Positions 4,647-6,158 of a stretch of 6,158 nt of DNA are shown piece by piece. The position numbers were made by a program, and so were the translations under genes. Below the pieces are notes generated by a model. It searched no databases, was not told the origin of the DNA, and saw only the letters and a list, made by a program, of their open reading frames with translations. The stretch is from a bacterium (GTDB taxonomy: Bacteria; Patescibacteriota; Minisyncoccia; Minisyncoccales; RBG-13-42-11), in contig JAUSLA010000013.1 in the NCBI GenBank assembly GCA_030646565.1, positions 1-6,158 of the forward strand. The letters run 5' to 3'. Numbering within the stretch: the first letter of the stretch is position 1; every line of letters begins with the position of its first letter.

Positions 4647-5341
4647 TTTTTACTAATATTTTTTACGATTGCTAAAAATTCTTTTGGGTTCAATGAGGCG
4701 CTGCCGATTAAAAGACCTTGAAAACCGGCTTTTTCGATGTAGTCATTGGCGTTTTGAGAGTTGACGCTGCCTCCATATAAAACTGGGTTTATTTTTAAGA
4801 TATTCCCAATTACATTTCTCATTTTTTTTGCTTTTTCTACAGCGCAAGGTTTCCCGGTGCCGATAGCAAATATAGGTTCATAGGCAATTATTAAATTTTT
4901 CAATTGCTCTTTTTTTATATTCTTTAAATCTTTTTTAATTTGGATAATTTTTTCTATACATAAAATTACTTTTAATCCTGCTTTCAAAGCCGCTTTAATT
5001 TTATTATTTATCATCTCATCCGTTTCTTTTTGATATTTTCTTCTCTCTGAATGACCGATTATTACATACTCGCACCCTGTATCTTTCAGCATAGCCGGTG
5101 AAATTTCTCCGGTAAAAGAGCCTTTGTCTTCCCAAAAGCAATCCTGCGAGCCGAAGCGAAGTCCGCCGTAGCCTTTGGCGGAGGCGGCTAAGACAGACAG
5201 ATAAACAAACGGTGGACAAATAACCACCTCAATATTCTTAATTTTCTTAATTCCCTTTTTCACCGAATTAAAAAGCTGCTTAGCTTTAGCTAAAGTTGTT
5301 GGGTTGCATTTCCAATTCCCAATAATAAGTAGCTTATTCAT
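4643..5341 (-). CDS. tpiA: Triosephosphate isomerase
   Basis: Interconverts dihydroxyacetone phosphate and glyceraldehyde 3-phosphate in glycolysis; cytosolic. The 232 residues include all catalytic and binding elements: N9 and K11 in GNWKCN, the catalytic histidine H97 in VIIGHSERR, the catalytic base E155 in AYEPIFAIGTGK with the mobile loop 6, and the phosphate-binding YGGSV (189-193) and GLLIGSAS (209-216). F158 replaces the usual tryptophan of the loop-6 hinge. The protein is slightly shorter than the usual 250: the stretch after VILCIE (125-130) lacks the typical GE..ER..G segment, which is replaced by a compact Lys/Ile-rich helix. Residues about 53-65 (ASAKGYGGLRFGS) are encoded by GC-rich palindromic repeat DNA unlike the AT-rich surroundings. 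The ATG follows the LamG gene by 43 bp, without a Shine-Dalgarno sequence. Likely functional. Confidence 0.96.
   Translation of the reverse strand: MNKLLIIGNWKCNPTTLAKAKQLFNSVKKGIKKIKNIEVVICPPFVYLSVLAASAKGYGGLRFGSQDCFWEDKGSFTGEISPAMLKDTGCEYVIIGHSERRKYQKETDEMINNKIKAALKAGLKVILCIEKIIQIKKDLKNIKKEQLKNLIIAYEPIFAIGTGKPCAVEKAKKMRNVIGNILKINPVLYGGSVNSQNANDYIEKAGFQGLLIGSASLNPKEFLAIVKNISKN
5148..5190. repeat. GC-rich palindromic element within tpiA
   Basis: Stem TCCGCC/GGCGGA (5162-5182, 9-base loop) flanked by GCGAGCCGAAGCGAAG and GGCGGCTA. It resembles the GTCCGCC/GGCGGAC module in the infA leader. It encodes residues about 53-65 of TIM, in the variable loop before the GAQ-like GSQD segment. Compared with remembered TIM sequences, the length there is nearly normal, so the element replaces rather than simply lengthens the loop. 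Confidence 0.65.
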
Positions 5342-5352
5342 AAAATTTTATT

Positions 5353-5387
5353 TAAATTTAAACAACCTCGGGCTTTGTTTAAATTTA
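5353..5387. repeat. 13-bp perfect inverted repeat between the pilin-LamG gene and tpiA
   Basis: Arms TAAATTTAAACAA (5353-5365) and TTGTTTAAATTTA (5375-5387) are exact complements around a 9-base loop, CCTCGGGCT. The right arm includes the TAA stop of the pilin-LamG gene, and tpiA starts 11 bases past the left arm. The stem is AT-only apart from one G-C pair, and no T-run follows in the transcribed direction. A processing site, a partial attenuator or a protein-binding site are all possible. Confidence 0.6.
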
Positions 5388-6158
5388 TTGCTTGGCAAGA
5401 TTTTGGTGTTTTTCTAAACCTTCGGCGTAATGTTTTTGAATTTGAGTTATGCCCAAAGCGCTATTGTAAATGCGGACTTCGTCGATAAGGCCATTAAAAA
5501 CGTGACCATCACCACCCTTTCCTATTAGAAATGAACTTCCATTGTACTCTAAAACCCCGCCACTATATGCTATAGACACATCTAAAACCCCGTCAACATA
5601 CAAAAACCCTGTAGATCCATCATACGCAATAGTTATATAATGCCAATTACCATCGTTAACCTTTTTGTTGCCAGATTGATTTGATACAGCGGCACTAATA
5701 CCATCGAATTCCCATCTTGCTGTCCCGTTAGGATTGAGATAGATATCATAAGGATATTTCCCGCCTCCTACATGTGCGGCAACTCTTCCTCCTGCTGTAG
5801 TGGTTGTTTTTACCCAAGTCTCTAATGTTACATAATTAGGTTGTAAGGTTGCTCCATTCCCCGCATCCACATAGTCATTCACCCCGTCAAAACTTAGAGC
5901 TCGACCCTTGCCAGAAGGAGAGTCAGTTGTCCAAACAGGACCATTAACTAAAGTTCCGTTATTCCCATAACCCGAGGAATCAGAAGCAATAGTTCCCGAG
6001 CCCTCGTCAAACCTCCAGATACCCACGGCATAAGCGCCCAATGCGTGATTAATCCTTTGGCTGAAATCCAAACTTTTGGCAATTCTGGCTTTTTCCCTTG
6101 TTCCTTTTAGAGAAACCAAAATGATAGAAGCAAGCAAACCAATAATGGCAATGACTAC
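5385..6158 (-). CDS. Type IV pilin-like protein with LamG domain (5' end beyond window)
   Basis: 257 residues are visible; the N-terminus lies off the right edge. The first visible residues, VVIAIIGLLASIILVSLKGTREKARIAK, are the second part of a type IV prepilin N-terminus (FTLIELLVVIAIIG type), so a cleavable prepilin signal must lie just upstream. Hence the internal TTG at 6135-6137 is not the start. The hydrophobic helix is followed by a short linker (SLDFSQRINHALGAYAV) and, from about residue 46 to 240, a LamG/concanavalin-A-like jelly-roll domain: IWRFDEGSG, FDGVNDYVD (90-98), TLETWVK, WHYITIAYDGSTG (172-184), LYVDGVL and the C-terminal NGLIDEVRIYN (222-232). Such domains usually bind carbohydrate or protein ligands, so this is probably a surface pseudopilin used in attachment; the ligand cannot be inferred. 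No palindromic repeats occur in this gene. It may be co-transcribed with tpiA. Confidence 0.9.
   Translation of the reverse strand, partial: VVIAIIGLLASIILVSLKGTREKARIAKSLDFSQRINHALGAYAVGIWRFDEGSGTIASDSSGYGNNGTLVNGPVWTTDSPSGKGRALSFDGVNDYVDAGNGATLQPNYVTLETWVKTTTTAGGRVAAHVGGGKYPYDIYLNPNGTARWEFDGISAAVSNQSGNKKVNDGNWHYITIAYDGSTGFLYVDGVLDVSIAYSGGVLEYNGSSFLIGKGGDGHVFNGLIDEVRIYNSALGITQIQKHYAEGLEKHQNLAKQ

Noticed and set aside
6135..6137. TTG start codon for the pilin-LamG protein
   Set aside because: It falls inside the hydrophobic prepilin helix; the frame stays open to the window edge with typical prepilin residues VVIAIIG.

Overview
The window is an AT-rich stretch of bacterial chromosome with six protein genes, all on the minus strand, so it reads from right to left: a type IV pilin-like protein with a LamG domain (5' end outside the window), triosephosphate isomerase (tpiA), a YkuK/DUF458 RNase H-fold protein, a short alanyl-tRNA synthetase (alaS), a large single-pass membrane protein with a probable baseplate-J-like region, and translation initiation factor IF-1 (infA, last codons outside the window). 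The compact genes, the AlaRS that ends straight after its editing domain, the pilin-LamG fusion, the membrane baseplate-J-like protein and the near absence of Shine-Dalgarno sequences suggest a Patescibacteria/CPR genome, probably of the Parcubacteria type. This placement is inference. TGA ends two genes at sensible C-termini, so the UGA-to-glycine code of Gracilibacteria/Absconditabacteria does not seem to apply.

Layout: three minus-strand promoters can be proposed, and each lies at the 3' end of the preceding gene: before ykuK-alaS (-35 overlapping the tpiA stop), before the membrane protein (extended -10 just downstream of alaS-related sequence) and before infA (-35 overlapping the stop of the membrane protein gene). 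The pilin gene and tpiA are 43 bp apart with a 13-bp inverted repeat between them. YkuK and alaS are 2 bp apart and probably translationally coupled.

The most striking content is a family of small modular palindromes spread through the window. One module has a GAAGA-type 9-bp stem, one a GC-rich stem of the GTCCCGC/GCGGGAC type, one is a 25-bp element shared by two 5' leaders, and one is a CCGAGCG..AGCGAAGGG block. They fill the leaders of all three proposed transcripts. They also sit in frame inside coding sequence: three times in alaS, once in tpiA, and as a block of about 55 codons in the membrane protein. Stem sequences differ between copies yet stay self-complementary, and one module occurs in opposite orientations in two genes while remaining open. 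This resembles the behaviour of Rickettsia palindromic elements, but in an apparently unrelated lineage.

A second hidden signal lies downstream of alaS. After the stop codon and a repeat block, a second, diverged copy of the AlaRS C-terminus (GIRRIRATLE-stop, against GVRRIRAILK-stop) appears in the same frame 126 bp further on. This looks like a displaced or duplicated gene end.
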